Shown here: piece by piece, positions 7,250 through 14,892 of the stretch | Layout: every line of letters begins with the position of its first letter | Numbering within the stretch: the first letter of the stretch is position 1 | DNA from: Solirubrobacteraceae bacterium | GTDB lineage: Bacteria; Actinomycetota; Thermoleophilia; Solirubrobacterales; Solirubrobacteraceae | NCBI GenBank assembly: GCA_016463765.1 | Contig: JAEMQS010000020.1 | Location: 1-64,000, forward strand | Direction of reading: 5' to 3' | Length of the DNA: 64,000 nucleotides | Program-made: the position numbers and the translations under genes | The notes under the pieces: model-generated | Told to the model about the DNA's origin: nothing | The model's input: only the letters and a program-made list of their open reading frames with translations | Databases searched by the model: none

Positions 7250-8014
7250 TCACACACCCGCGCCGGCGCCCCCGCGACCCTCGCCGCCGGCGAACCGCTG
7301 CGCGCCCTGCAGGCCGACGGATGCCACCGCCGCGCCGTGGCGCCATTCCACCGCCAGGCCCGCGTCGAGTGGTAGGCCGAACCCCTCCAGCGCGGCGGCG
7401 CGGTCGGCGAGCATCGTCTCCTGGGGGAATGCGGCGAGGCCCTCGGCCATCTCAAGCGCGCGCGCGAGCGCGCCGCCCGACGGGACGACTTCGGTGACGA
7501 GCCCCATCGCGTGCGCCTCGCCGGCCTCGACGATCCGGCCGGTCAGGATCAGGTCCAGCGCTCGGCCCATGCCGACAATCCGCGGCAGCCGCTGTGTGCC
7601 GCCGTCGATGAGCGGGACGCCCCAGCGGCGCTCGGTGCAGCCGAACTTCGCGTCCTCGGCGGCGATGCGCAGATCGCACCACAGGGCGAGCTCCAGCCCG
7701 CCGGCCACCGCCCATCCCTCCACGGCTGCGATCGTCGGCTTCGGCGACGCCAGCCGCGTGAACCCCAGCGGCCCGCCCTCCGACGGCGATGTGAGCCCCA
7801 GCGACACCAGGTCCTTGAGGTCCGCGCCGGCGCAGAACGTGCCACTGCCGCCGGTCAGCACCAGGACCCGCGCGTCGTCGTCGGAGACGAACGCGTCGAA
7901 GCCCTCGCGCAGGGCCGCGGACGTCGTGCCGTCGACGGCGTTGCGCCGCGCCGGCCGGTCGATCGTCAGCACCGCGGCGGCGCCGACCCGTTCGTAGCGC
8001 ACCTCGTCACTCAT
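7250..8014 (-). CDS. Enoyl-CoA hydratase/isomerase family protein
   Basis: A 254-residue crotonase-fold enzyme acting on acyl-CoA thioesters in beta-oxidation-like pathways. Oxyanion-hole segments are FCAGADLKDL (about 61-70) and GWAVAGGLELAL (about 99-110). The first catalytic Glu is present (FGCTERRWG) but the second Glu position (GGTQRLP) is not acidic, so the reaction may be something other than simple hydration. The C-terminus is a low-complexity Gly/Ala tail (GGEGRGGAGAGV). Last gene of a four-gene operon; its ATG overlaps the tetR stop (ATGA, 8011-8014). Confidence 0.88.
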   Translation of the reverse strand: MSDEVRYERVGAAAVLTIDRPARRNAVDGTTSAALREGFDAFVSDDDARVLVLTGGSGTFCAGADLKDLVSLGLTSPSEGGPLGFTRLASPKPTIAAVEGWAVAGGLELALWCDLRIAAEDAKFGCTERRWGVPLIDGGTQRLPRIVGMGRALDLILTGRIVEAGEAHAMGLVTEVVPSGGALARALEMAEGLAAFPQETMLADRAAALEGFGLPLDAGLAVEWRHGAAVASVGLQGAQRFAGGEGRGGAGAGV

Positions 8015-8625
8015 CCGGTCTCCTCCTGATCCGAACGCGCCGCGCCGAGGGCACGGCGCACAAAGATTCGCAGCGCGCGCACGATGTCCTGCGCATCCGG
8101 CGCCGCTCCACGCAGTGGCGAGGTGGGGCCGACGAGTGCCTCGCCCACGCCGCCGACGATCGTCGCGGCGATGAGGTCGGGGTCCTGGGCGGGCAGCGAC
8201 CCGTCGTCGATGCCCGCCTGCACGAGCTCGGCGAGCAACTCGCGGTACGCGCGGCGGTAGGCCAGCCGCTCGGCGTCGACGAGCGGGTCGACCGGCTCGG
8301 CGATGAGCGCCCACGCCAGCCGCGGCGTCTGCAGCGCGCGGCCCGCGAAGGTCGCGATGACCTCCTCCGCACGGGCGGTCGCACTGGCCGACGGGCCGGG
8401 GTCGGCGGCACGCATCGCCTCGACCTCACCGGAGCACACCGTGCGGAACAGCTCGGCGAACAGCTCGCCCTTGCTCGGGAAATGGCGGTACAGCGTGCCG
8501 GCCGCGACGCCCGCGCGGTCGGCGATCGCGGCGACCGACGCCGCGCCGTAGCCGCCTTCGCGCGTGATCTCCAGCGCGGCGGCGAGGAGCCGGTCCTTCG
8601 TCCCCGGGGTGGTCGCGTCGATCAC
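8011..8625 (-). CDS. TetR-family transcriptional regulator
   Basis: A 204-residue repressor-type regulator. The N-terminal HTH is clear (ALEITREGGYGAASVAAIADRAGVAAGTLYRHFPSK, about 15-50). The C-terminal ligand domain starts after about residue 60. The GTG start (8625) overlaps the stop of the preceding hydratase gene (GTGA), and its own stop overlaps the next ATG, so it is embedded in the operon it probably controls. The two palindromes at 11150-11187 in the operon promoter are its likely binding sites (autoregulation). The ligand is unknown; an acyl-CoA is a reasonable guess from the operon. Confidence 0.9.
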   Translation of the reverse strand: MIDATTPGTKDRLLAAALEITREGGYGAASVAAIADRAGVAAGTLYRHFPSKGELFAELFRTVCSGEVEAMRAADPGPSASATARAEEVIATFAGRALQTPRLAWALIAEPVDPLVDAERLAYRRAYRELLAELVQAGIDDGSLPAQDPDLIAATIVGGVGEALVGPTSPLRGAAPDAQDIVRALRIFVRRALGAARSDQEETG

Positions 8626-9527
8626 GGCATCTCGCCTTTGAACGTGGACAGACCGGCGTCGCCGAACGGCTCGTCGCGCTCGCGCACCGCGGTGCGGAAC
8701 CCGGCCGTCGCCGCGCGCTGCTGGAACGCGTAGCCCTCCGGCGTGTGGCGGGTGATGCCGTCGAACACCGTGCCGAGCAGCTGCGTGGCGTGCAGCCCCT
8801 GCGCGTGGAGCGTCTGGTTGACGAGGAGCTTCATCATCGCCAGCTGGTTCAGCGGCATCTGCGCGATGCGATCGACGAGGATCTCGGTGCGCTCGTCCAG
8901 CTCGTCGGCCGGCGGCGCCTCGATCGCGAGACCCCAGTCCAGTGCCTCGGCGCCGCTCAGGCAGTCGCCGGTGAACAGCAGCCGCTTCGCCCGCTGCGGG
9001 CCGAGCCGGTGGGCCCACAGCATCGTCGTCGGCGACCCCCAGACCCGGGCCGGCGGGTAGCCGATCTTCGCGTCGTCGGCGATCACGAGCAGGTCGCTGC
9101 ACAGCGCCAGGTCCGTGCCGCCCGCGACGCAGAACCCGTGGACCTTGCAGACCACCGGCGTCTGGCATTCGAACAGCGTCATGAACGCGCGGACGTTGCG
9201 GCGCATCATCGCGTGGTCGACCATCGGGTCCCACGTCTGCTTCGGATCATGGTTCGCGGCCATGACGAACGGGTCGAGCGGGGTCCCGTCGCCAGGCACG
9301 CCGAGGCCCATGCCCTCGGCGCTGTCGACGAGGTCGTACCCGCCGCAGAAACCGGTGCCCCGCCCGCTGAGCAGCATCACGTGGACGCCCGGATCGAGGT
9401 CCGCCTGCTCGACGAGCTCGGCCAGCTCGTCGATGAGCTGCCGGGTCAGGCCGTTGCCGCGATCGGGGCGGTTGAGCGTGATCCGGGCGACGCGGCCGTC
9501 GACCTCGTAGTCGATGACGGGGGTCAC
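8622..9527 (-). CDS. Enoyl-CoA hydratase family protein
   Basis: A 301-residue crotonase-fold protein, longer than the usual 255-270. Active-site loops are GTGFCGGYDLVDS (about 56-68) and GFCVAGGTDLALCSDL. An insertion of about 40 residues between them (GMGLGVPGDGTPLDPFVM ... WDPMVDHAMM) marks a subgroup seen in actinobacterial lipid operons. The usual first Glu position lies in YPPARVWGSP and is not acidic. The GTG start at 9527 overlaps the dehydrogenase stop (GTGA), so translation is coupled. Second gene of the operon. Confidence 0.85.
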   Translation of the reverse strand: MTPVIDYEVDGRVARITLNRPDRGNGLTRQLIDELAELVEQADLDPGVHVMLLSGRGTGFCGGYDLVDSAEGMGLGVPGDGTPLDPFVMAANHDPKQTWDPMVDHAMMRRNVRAFMTLFECQTPVVCKVHGFCVAGGTDLALCSDLLVIADDAKIGYPPARVWGSPTTMLWAHRLGPQRAKRLLFTGDCLSGAEALDWGLAIEAPPADELDERTEILVDRIAQMPLNQLAMMKLLVNQTLHAQGLHATQLLGTVFDGITRHTPEGYAFQQRAATAGFRTAVRERDEPFGDAGLSTFKGEMP

Positions 9528-11131
9528 TCGGCCAGCGCCCGGTGCACGATCGTGCGCGTTGCGAGCCCCGACGGCAGCGTGCCGTACACCCGGCCGCCCT
9601 CGCCGCCGCACCGCGCGGCGCAGAACGCGTCGGCCACGGCGGCCGGCGCGTGTCGCACGAGCAGGCTGGCCTGCAGCGCCACCGCGAGGTCCTCCACGAC
9701 CCGCCGCGCCTCCATCTGCGCGGTGTCGATGTCGTCGAGCCCCTGCAGCCGCGTCTTGATGCCGGCCACGTGGGCGTCGAGCCGGGCGTCCGCGCCCGCG
9801 GCCAGTTCGACCTCGGCGAGGAACGCCGGCAGCCCCTCGGGCTCCTTGCCCATCGCACGCAGGACGTCGAGCGCGGCGACGTTGCCCGAGCCCTCCCAGA
9901 TCCCGGCCAGCGGGCTGTCGCGGTAGAGCTGCGGCATGAGCGAGTCCTCGGCGTAGCCGTTGCCGCCCAGGCACTCGAGCGACTCCGCGGCGTGCGCGGC
10001 CGCGCGCTTGCACACCCAGTACTTCATGACCGCGGTGGCGAAGCGGCGGAACGCGGGCTCGTCGGCGTCGTAGGCCGCGGCGACGCGCATGGCCGCGGCG
10101 GTGGCGGCCTCGCTCTCGATAGCCAGGTCGGCGAGGACGTTCTGCATGAGCGGCTGGTCGGCGAGCAGCGCGCCGAACGCGCTGCGGTGCCGCGCGTGGT
10201 GCACGGCCTGCACGACACCGAACCGCATGGACGACGCGCTGCCGATCAGGCAGTCCAGCCGCGTGTGGTTGACCATCGTGATGATGGCCTTCACACCGCG
10301 GCCCTCCTCGCCGACGAGGTGCCCGGTGATGCCATGGAACTCCACCTCGCTCGACGGCAGCGACCGCGTGCCGAGCTTGTCCTTGAGCCGCTGGAACTCC
10401 ATGCCCGGGCCACGCTCGACCAGGAAGCAGGAGATCCCCTCGGGCGCCTGCGCGAGCACGAGGAAGAAGTCGCACGGCGGGTACGAGCAGAACCACTTGT
10501 GGCCCCAGATCGCGTACGTCCCGTCGCCGTTCGGCTCGGCGCGGGTGATGTTCGCGCGGACGTCCGAGCCGCCCTGGCGCTCGGTCATCGCCATGCCGGC
10601 GATCTTCACCTCGTCGTAGTCGAGCCGGGTGAGCTGCGGCTCCCAGACGGCGGCCAGCTCCGGCGCGCTCGCCCGCAGCGCCGGGATGACGGCGTGGGTC
10701 ATCGAGATCGGGCACTGCACGCCGCCGTTGACCTGGTTGAACATCCCGAACATCCCGGCGCGGACGACCTGCGCGCCGTCGCGGGGCTCGCGCCACGGCA
10801 GGGCGTGGGTGCCGCGCTCGACGTTCGCGCGCATGAGGACGTGCCAGGACGGGTCGAGCTGCACGTCGTCGATCCGGTTGCCGTACCGGTCGTAGGGCAG
10901 GAGGACTGGCTCGTTGCGCTCGGCGCGGCGGCTGTGCTCGACGGCTTCGGCGCTGCCGGTGTACGCACCCGCGTCACGGAGGCGGTCGACGCCCCATGCG
11001 CCGCCATGGCGAGCGATCGCCTCCTGCAGCGCGAGGTCGGCGTCGTAGAGGTTGTACGGCTGCAGCGGTGGTGCCTGGTTGCGGACCTCGCGGGTCTGCG
11101 GGTGCCGCTGCGTCGCGTCGGTCGTGGCCAT
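9524..11131 (-). CDS. AidB-like acyl-CoA dehydrogenase
   Basis: A 535-residue FAD-dependent acyl-CoA dehydrogenase of the AidB type, which is longer than ordinary ACADs and has an N-terminal lid (about 1-150). FAD/substrate motifs are AMTERQGGSDVR and WGHKWFCS; near the C-terminal part ECLGGNGYAED and the catalytic-Glu segment IWEGSGNV are present. E. coli AidB is a DNA-damage-induced protein, but here the operon partners are two enoyl-CoA hydratases and TetR, which argues for acyl-CoA catabolism. GGAGGAG lies 5 nt before the ATG. First gene of the operon; promoter with double operator immediately upstream. Confidence 0.9.
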   Translation of the reverse strand: MATTDATQRHPQTREVRNQAPPLQPYNLYDADLALQEAIARHGGAWGVDRLRDAGAYTGSAEAVEHSRRAERNEPVLLPYDRYGNRIDDVQLDPSWHVLMRANVERGTHALPWREPRDGAQVVRAGMFGMFNQVNGGVQCPISMTHAVIPALRASAPELAAVWEPQLTRLDYDEVKIAGMAMTERQGGSDVRANITRAEPNGDGTYAIWGHKWFCSYPPCDFFLVLAQAPEGISCFLVERGPGMEFQRLKDKLGTRSLPSSEVEFHGITGHLVGEEGRGVKAIITMVNHTRLDCLIGSASSMRFGVVQAVHHARHRSAFGALLADQPLMQNVLADLAIESEAATAAAMRVAAAYDADEPAFRRFATAVMKYWVCKRAAAHAAESLECLGGNGYAEDSLMPQLYRDSPLAGIWEGSGNVAALDVLRAMGKEPEGLPAFLAEVELAAGADARLDAHVAGIKTRLQGLDDIDTAQMEARRVVEDLAVALQASLLVRHAPAAVADAFCAARCGGEGGRVYGTLPSGLATRTIVHRALAE

Positions 11132-11149
11132 GGTGCTCCTCCAGCAGGT

Positions 11150-11165
11150 GTGAATCCTGGTTCAC
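11150..11165. promoter_or_regulatory. TetR-type operator 1 of AidB-like operon
   Basis: GTGAATCCTGGTTCAC: 5-bp inverted arms GTGAA/TTCAC. It lies just downstream of the predicted -10, covering the probable transcription start. Paired with operator 2, six bases away. Confidence 0.7.
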
Positions 11166-11195
11166 ATCATGGTGAATCAGGATTCACAATGTCAA
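11166..11195 (-). promoter_or_regulatory. Promoter of AidB-like operon
   Basis: On the minus strand: TTGACA (11195-11190), 18-nt spacer, CATGAT (11171-11166). The -35 overlaps the stop codon of the membrane protein gene ending at 11192. The spacer contains all of operator 2, and the -10 is exactly the six bases between the two operators. Confidence 0.65.
11172..11187. promoter_or_regulatory. TetR-type operator 2 of AidB-like operon
   Basis: GTGAATCAGGATTCAC: 6-bp perfect inverted arms GTGAAT/ATTCAC. It occupies the -35/-10 spacer, and with operator 1 it forms a larger inverted repeat (outer 10-bp arms GTGAATCCTG and CAGGATTCAC). Confidence 0.75.
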
Positions 11196-11737
11196 GCGGG
11201 AGGTGTTCGCGCAGCGATCGGCCACGAGAACACGCCCACCAGGCCCGCGAGGATCGCGGCGAACTTCAGCAGCGCGGCGACCAGTGCCAGCTGCGGCCAC
11301 GGGGTCGCCGGCGTGCCCCACAGCGAGACGGCCAGGCCGAGGTTCTCGACGTAGTCGAAGACGATCGCCGAGGTCGCGACCCAGGCGAGCACGTTGGCGA
11401 TGTTCGCCATCCGCGCGTTGCCCGCGCGCGCCCAGGCCGCCGCGGCGCCGACGCAGCCGCCCGCGATCGCCAGGGCGTAGACGAACGGGTAGACGATGTC
11501 GGCGAGCTGGATGCCCTTCGCCACGCCGATGACGTCCTCGGCGCGCCACGCGGCGAGGATCTCCTCGGTGCGCGCGACCGAGCCGGCGAGCTCGAAGGCG
11601 ACGATGTCCTCGGAGCCGAGCGGCTTGAGCGCCGCGTTGAGGATCAGCGGCACGACGGTGACGACGCTCAGCGCGATGAGCGCCGCGCCGCGGTGGTTCA
11701 CGGGCCAGTGGGTGAGGGGGTGCTCCGGCAGGGCCAT
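11192..11737 (-). CDS. Integral membrane protein of unknown function
   Basis: 181 residues with four or five predicted membrane helices: about 17-35, 78-100 (IVYPFVYALAIAGGCVGAAAAW), 112-132, 145-165 and a final short one. No family recognised and no enzymatic motif seen. GGGAGG 9 nt before ATG 11737 sets the start; an in-frame ATG 18 nt upstream lacks a site. It lies divergently to the P450 gene (47-bp region between 11737 and 11785) and upstream of the AidB-like operon in the same direction, but the latter has its own promoter. Confidence 0.75.
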   Translation of the reverse strand: MALPEHPLTHWPVNHRGAALIALSVVTVVPLILNAALKPLGSEDIVAFELAGSVARTEEILAAWRAEDVIGVAKGIQLADIVYPFVYALAIAGGCVGAAAAWARAGNARMANIANVLAWVATSAIVFDYVENLGLAVSLWGTPATPWPQLALVAALLKFAAILAGLVGVFSWPIAARTPPA

Positions 11738-11764
11738 CGGGCGATCCTCCCGCATCTGGCCAGG

Positions 11765-11793
11765 TTGACGGGCGACATCATCCCCGACATGAT
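11765..11793 (+). promoter_or_regulatory. Promoter of P450-tetR operon
   Basis: TTGACG (11765-11770), 17-nt spacer, CATGAT (11788-11793). The transcription start would fall near 11800, four bases before the ATG at 11804. The -10 lies within the palindrome at 11785-11809. Confidence 0.55.
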
Positions 11794-11809
11794 GTTCGAC
11801 ACTATGTCG
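11785..11809. promoter_or_regulatory. 25-bp palindromic operator, copy 1 (P450-tetR)
   Basis: Outer arms CGACAT (11785-11790) and ATGTCG (11804-11809), inner TGT/ACA, centre TTCGA. Its reverse complement matches the palindrome at 16987-17011 at nearly every position. Probable site for the TetR protein encoded at 13023. Confidence 0.7.
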
Positions 11810-13021
11810 AGCTTAGTTGCAGATCCCTTCGATCTCGCGCAGTGGACCGACGGCCCGCCGCACGACCTGTTCCGCCGCATGCGCGCCGAGGCGCCTGTCC
11901 ACCGCACGCCGCTGGCCGACGGCACGCACTGCTGGTCGGTCGTCTCCCACGCGGAGATCGCCGCGATCAGCCGCGACACGGCGACCTTCTCCTCCGAGCA
12001 GGGCGGGGTCTTCCTGCACCCCGACCAGGTCGTGCCGCTCGAGGTCGCGACGAACATGCTGCTCTATATGGACCCGCCGCGGCACACGCACTACCGGCTG
12101 ATCCTGCAGAAGGTCTTCACGCCCCACGCGGTCGCGAAGCTCGAGGACGGCATCCGCGCCCGCGTGACCCGCGCGATCGACGCGTTCATCGAGGACGGCG
12201 CCTGCGATCTCGTGACCGCCCTCACCGTGCCCGTCCCGCTCGGCGTCCTGACCGAGCTGATGGGCGTCCCGGACGTCGACGTGCCGCAGTTCTTCGACTG
12301 GACCGAGCGCATCGTCGCCGCCCAGGGCGCGCCCGAGCCGGCGGCCGCCGCGCCCGTGCTCGCCGAGATGGCGCCGTACCTGCACGCGCAGATCGAGCGC
12401 CAGATGGCCGACGGCAACGCGGAGTCGATCGTCATGCGCCTGCGCACCGGCGAGGTCAAGGGGGAGGAGCTCAACGAGCTGGAGATCCTCACGTTCTTCG
12501 CCGTCCTGACGTTCGCGGGCAACGACACGACGCGCAACACGGCATCGAACGGGCTGCTCGCGCTGCTCGAGCATCCTGGCCTGCTCGACGAGCTGGCGGC
12601 CGACCCGACGCTCATCCCGGGCGCGGTCGAGGAGGCGCTGCGCTGGTCGACCGTCGTGCAGTGGTTCAACCGCACGGTGACGACGGACACCGAGCTCGGC
12701 GGGCACGCGATTCCGGCCGGCGACCGCGTGGTCATGTGGTACGCCAGCGGGTCGCGCGACGAGACGGTCTTCGACGCCCCCGACACCTTCGACATCCGCC
12801 GCCACAAGCCCGACCACCAGGCGTTCGGCGGCGGCGGCCGGCACTTCTGCCTCGGGGCGGGGCTGGCGCGTGCGGAGCTGCGTATCGTTCTCGAAGAGGT
12901 GACGCAACGCATGAAGAACCTGGAGCTCGCCGGTGACGTCGAGCGGCTGCCGTCCAACTGGGCGAACGGCCTGACCCGCCTGCCCGTCACCTTCACGCCG
13001 GGCCCGCGCGAGGCGTCCTGA
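11804..13021 (+). CDS. Cytochrome P450
   Basis: A 405-residue soluble bacterial P450 monooxygenase. The I-helix oxygen-activation motif is AGNDT (238-242), the K-helix ExxR is in EEALRW (about 294), and the haem-ligand loop is FGGGGRHFCLGAG with Cys349 as thiolate ligand. LLYMDPPRHTHYR is the usual C-helix region. The start at ATG 11804 was chosen because the predicted -10 and operator cover the in-frame ATGs at 11789 and 11792. The substrate is unknown; neighbouring acyl-CoA and F420-type enzymes suggest lipid, steroid or terpenoid oxidation. No ferredoxin or reductase gene is nearby. Confidence 0.93.
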   Translation: MSSLVADPFDLAQWTDGPPHDLFRRMRAEAPVHRTPLADGTHCWSVVSHAEIAAISRDTATFSSEQGGVFLHPDQVVPLEVATNMLLYMDPPRHTHYRLILQKVFTPHAVAKLEDGIRARVTRAIDAFIEDGACDLVTALTVPVPLGVLTELMGVPDVDVPQFFDWTERIVAAQGAPEPAAAAPVLAEMAPYLHAQIERQMADGNAESIVMRLRTGEVKGEELNELEILTFFAVLTFAGNDTTRNTASNGLLALLEHPGLLDELAADPTLIPGAVEEALRWSTVVQWFNRTVTTDTELGGHAIPAGDRVVMWYASGSRDETVFDAPDTFDIRRHKPDHQAFGGGGRHFCLGAGLARAELRIVLEEVTQRMKNLELAGDVERLPSNWANGLTRLPVTFTPGPREAS

Positions 13022-13022
13022 C

Positions 13023-13646
13023 TTGCCCTCGGTGACGCGACAGCGCCGCGGCGTGGCCGAGCGCCGCGCGGCGGTGGAGCGCCAGGTCCTCGAGGCGGTC
13101 GAGCGGCTGCTGGCCGGGGGCGAGTCGTTCACCTCGCTTGGCATCCAGCGGATCGCCGAGGAGGCGGGCATGGCCCGCACCACGTTCTACGGCCACTTCC
13201 GCGACAAGCCGACGCTGCTCATGCGCGTGACCGACAGCGCGACGCAGGACCTCTTCGCCGCCTCGAACGCCTGGGTGCGCGACGACGAGAGCACGCTCGA
13301 ACAGCTCGAGCAGACGGTCTTCGACCTGATCCGCGGCTACCGCGAGCACCTCCCGCTGCTGCGCGCGGTCCAGGAGGTCGCGGCCTACGAGCCCGAGGTC
13401 GAGGCGTTCTGGCGCAGCACCGTCGAGGGCTTCGCCGAGGGCGTCCGGCGGCGGCTGGAACGCGACGTCAAGGCCGGCCGCGTCCCCGCCGACCTCGACA
13501 CGCGGACGACCGCGTTCTGGGTCGCCTGGGGCGCCGAGCGCACGGTCGCCGTGCACGTCGCGACGCGCCCGCCGCGCGAGGACCGCAGGACGGCCGCCGG
13601 GATCGCTGCGGCATCGTGGGCGGCAATGCGACGCGCTCCTACGTGA
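13023..13646 (+). CDS. TetR-family transcriptional regulator
   Basis: A 207-residue regulator with HTH FTSLGIQRIAEEAGMARTTFYGHFRDK (about 36-62) and a C-terminal domain of the KstR2/TetR_C type. It starts at TTG 13023, one base after the P450 stop, with GAGG inside the P450 end 9 nt upstream; GTG 13032 is an alternative. Co-transcribed with the P450. Likely binds the 25-bp palindrome at 11785 and its near copy at 16987, thereby also controlling the dehydrogenase and nitronate monooxygenase genes 4 kb away (inference). Confidence 0.88.
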   Translation: MPSVTRQRRGVAERRAAVERQVLEAVERLLAGGESFTSLGIQRIAEEAGMARTTFYGHFRDKPTLLMRVTDSATQDLFAASNAWVRDDESTLEQLEQTVFDLIRGYREHLPLLRAVQEVAAYEPEVEAFWRSTVEGFAEGVRRRLERDVKAGRVPADLDTRTTAFWVAWGAERTVAVHVATRPPREDRRTAAGIAAASWAAMRRAPT

Positions 13647-13827
13647 TCGGGCGCTTGAGCAGGACGACCGGCCAAGCGACCAGGTCCCCCTGCTTGAGCG
13701 TCAGGCCGACGGCCTCCCAGCCCTGCGCCCCGAGCTTGTTGAGCTGCTTGGGCGACAGGCCGGACGACCCCTTCTTCAGCTTGCGCGCCCCGTCGAGGGG
13801 GACCACCAAGTATTCGAAGTTCTCCAT
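13639..13827 (-). CDS. DUF4177-like small protein
   Basis: A 62-residue soluble protein. MENFEYLVVPLDG followed by LNKLGAQGWEAVGLT is the DUF4177 pattern (beta strand, then a helix ending in GWE). Function unknown. It converges with the tetR gene, overlapping its 3' end by 8 bp, and is divergent from the cupin gene at 13919. Confidence 0.75.
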   Translation of the reverse strand: MENFEYLVVPLDGARKLKKGSSGLSPKQLNKLGAQGWEAVGLTLKQGDLVAWPVVLLKRPIT

Positions 13828-13918
13828 GCGCTGACGCTACGCAGCGCGGCCAGGGCCTGTCATCCGTATCCCACCGCACCCGCGATCGGTGGAGCTCCGG
13901 CGCTGCGAAGATCGGGCC

Positions 13919-14299
13919 ATGCCCGACTGGACGAAGAAGAACTTCGACGACCTGCGCGACGTCAGCCCCGACCACGTCGACATCCAGTGGCGGTTCGCCC
14001 GCGACGCCCTCGGCTCCCCCGAGCTGGGGATCAGCCGCTTCACGTACGAGCCCGGCGCCCGGATGCCGTGGGGGCACCGGCACCGCGAGCAGGAGGAGGC
14101 GTACGTCGTGGCGTCCGGGTCGGGGCGCGCGAAGCTCGACGACGAGATCATCGAGCTGAGACCGTGGGACGTTCTGCGCGTCGCTCCGGGCGTGACCCGC
14201 TCGTTCGAGGCCGGCCCGGAGGGGATGGACCTCATCTGCATCGGCGGGCGCAAGCCGAAGGGCGGCGACGCGGAGCGGTTCGAGGACTTCTGGCCCTGA
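13919..14299 (+). CDS. Cupin-domain protein
   Basis: A 126-residue single-domain cupin. Metal-binding motif 1 is GHRHREQEEAYVV (G..H.H....E, about 54-66) and motif 2 is PWDVLRVAPGVTRSF, where the usual His is not evident, so metal binding may be incomplete. Function is not deducible; such proteins range from isomerases to small-molecule sensors. Convergent with the CoA-binding protein gene. Confidence 0.82.
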   Translation: MPDWTKKNFDDLRDVSPDHVDIQWRFARDALGSPELGISRFTYEPGARMPWGHRHREQEEAYVVASGSGRAKLDDEIIELRPWDVLRVAPGVTRSFEAGPEGMDLICIGGRKPKGGDAERFEDFWP

Positions 14300-14312
14300 C
14301 CGGGGGGACGTT

Positions 14313-14789
14313 CTACACCCGCCGCGGCACGTTGCCCGCGAGCTTCAGCATGCTGCACATGACCTTGTGCCCCGGGTCCGAGGTGGGGCCGAACATGCAG
14401 GGGCAGCCGCCGTCGATGACGTCGATCCCGTGCTCGCGACCGTAGGACGCGGCGGTGGGGGACACGCTGCCCTCGCCGGGGCCGCGGTGCATCCACACGT
14501 GTCCGATCCCGAGCTCGGCGCACTCGCGCATGGTCGCGTCGGCGGTCTCGGGCCTCGTGCCGATCACGACCGCCTCGACGCCGTCGGGGATGTCGCGCAG
14601 CGAGTGGTAGGACGTGTCGCCCTCGACCTCGTCGGCGTTCGGATTGACCGCGAACACCTCGTAGCCACGGTCGCGGAAGCGCCGGTAGACGAAGTTCGCG
14701 CCATGGTCCTTCGGGCTGCGTGAGACGCCGGTCACGGCGACGCGCTTGTGCGTGAGGAACTGCTCGGCTGCGGCTTTGATCTTCTCCAC
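14313..14789 (-). CDS. CoA-binding domain protein (YccU type)
   Basis: A 158-residue Rossmann-fold protein of the CoA_binding_2 family: VAVTGVSRSPKDHGANFVYRRF (about 17-38), nucleotide loop NPNADEVEG, and a DGGCPCMFG segment near the C-terminus typical of the subgroup. The role is unknown; homologues bind CoA or dinucleotides. GTG 14789 was chosen from GGGAG 8 nt upstream; a longer in-frame form from 14858 lacks a site and adds a non-conserved tail. Confidence 0.85.
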   Translation of the reverse strand: MEKIKAAAEQFLTHKRVAVTGVSRSPKDHGANFVYRRFRDRGYEVFAVNPNADEVEGDTSYHSLRDIPDGVEAVVIGTRPETADATMRECAELGIGHVWMHRGPGEGSVSPTAASYGREHGIDVIDGGCPCMFGPTSDPGHKVMCSMLKLAGNVPRRV

Positions 14790-14892
14790 GGCTCCATCTC
14801 CCTCTCGGATGGCGCGATCGTACGTCCGGGGTGCCGCCGCGCCATCGGTACTCGGCACGGTTCGTGATCGCGGGAGTTCCCGCGCAGCGTGG

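Noticed and set aside
8622-10796. A 724-residue open frame covering the hydratase and much of the AidB-like gene
   Set aside because: Only the part from GTG 9527 has family motifs; the rest is an out-of-frame reading of the dehydrogenase in GC-rich DNA.
9542-11803. Upstream extension of the P450 frame to 1159 residues
   Set aside because: It runs antisense through the AidB-like gene and the membrane protein gene, crosses the P450 promoter and operator, and has no family similarity before residue MSSLVADPF.
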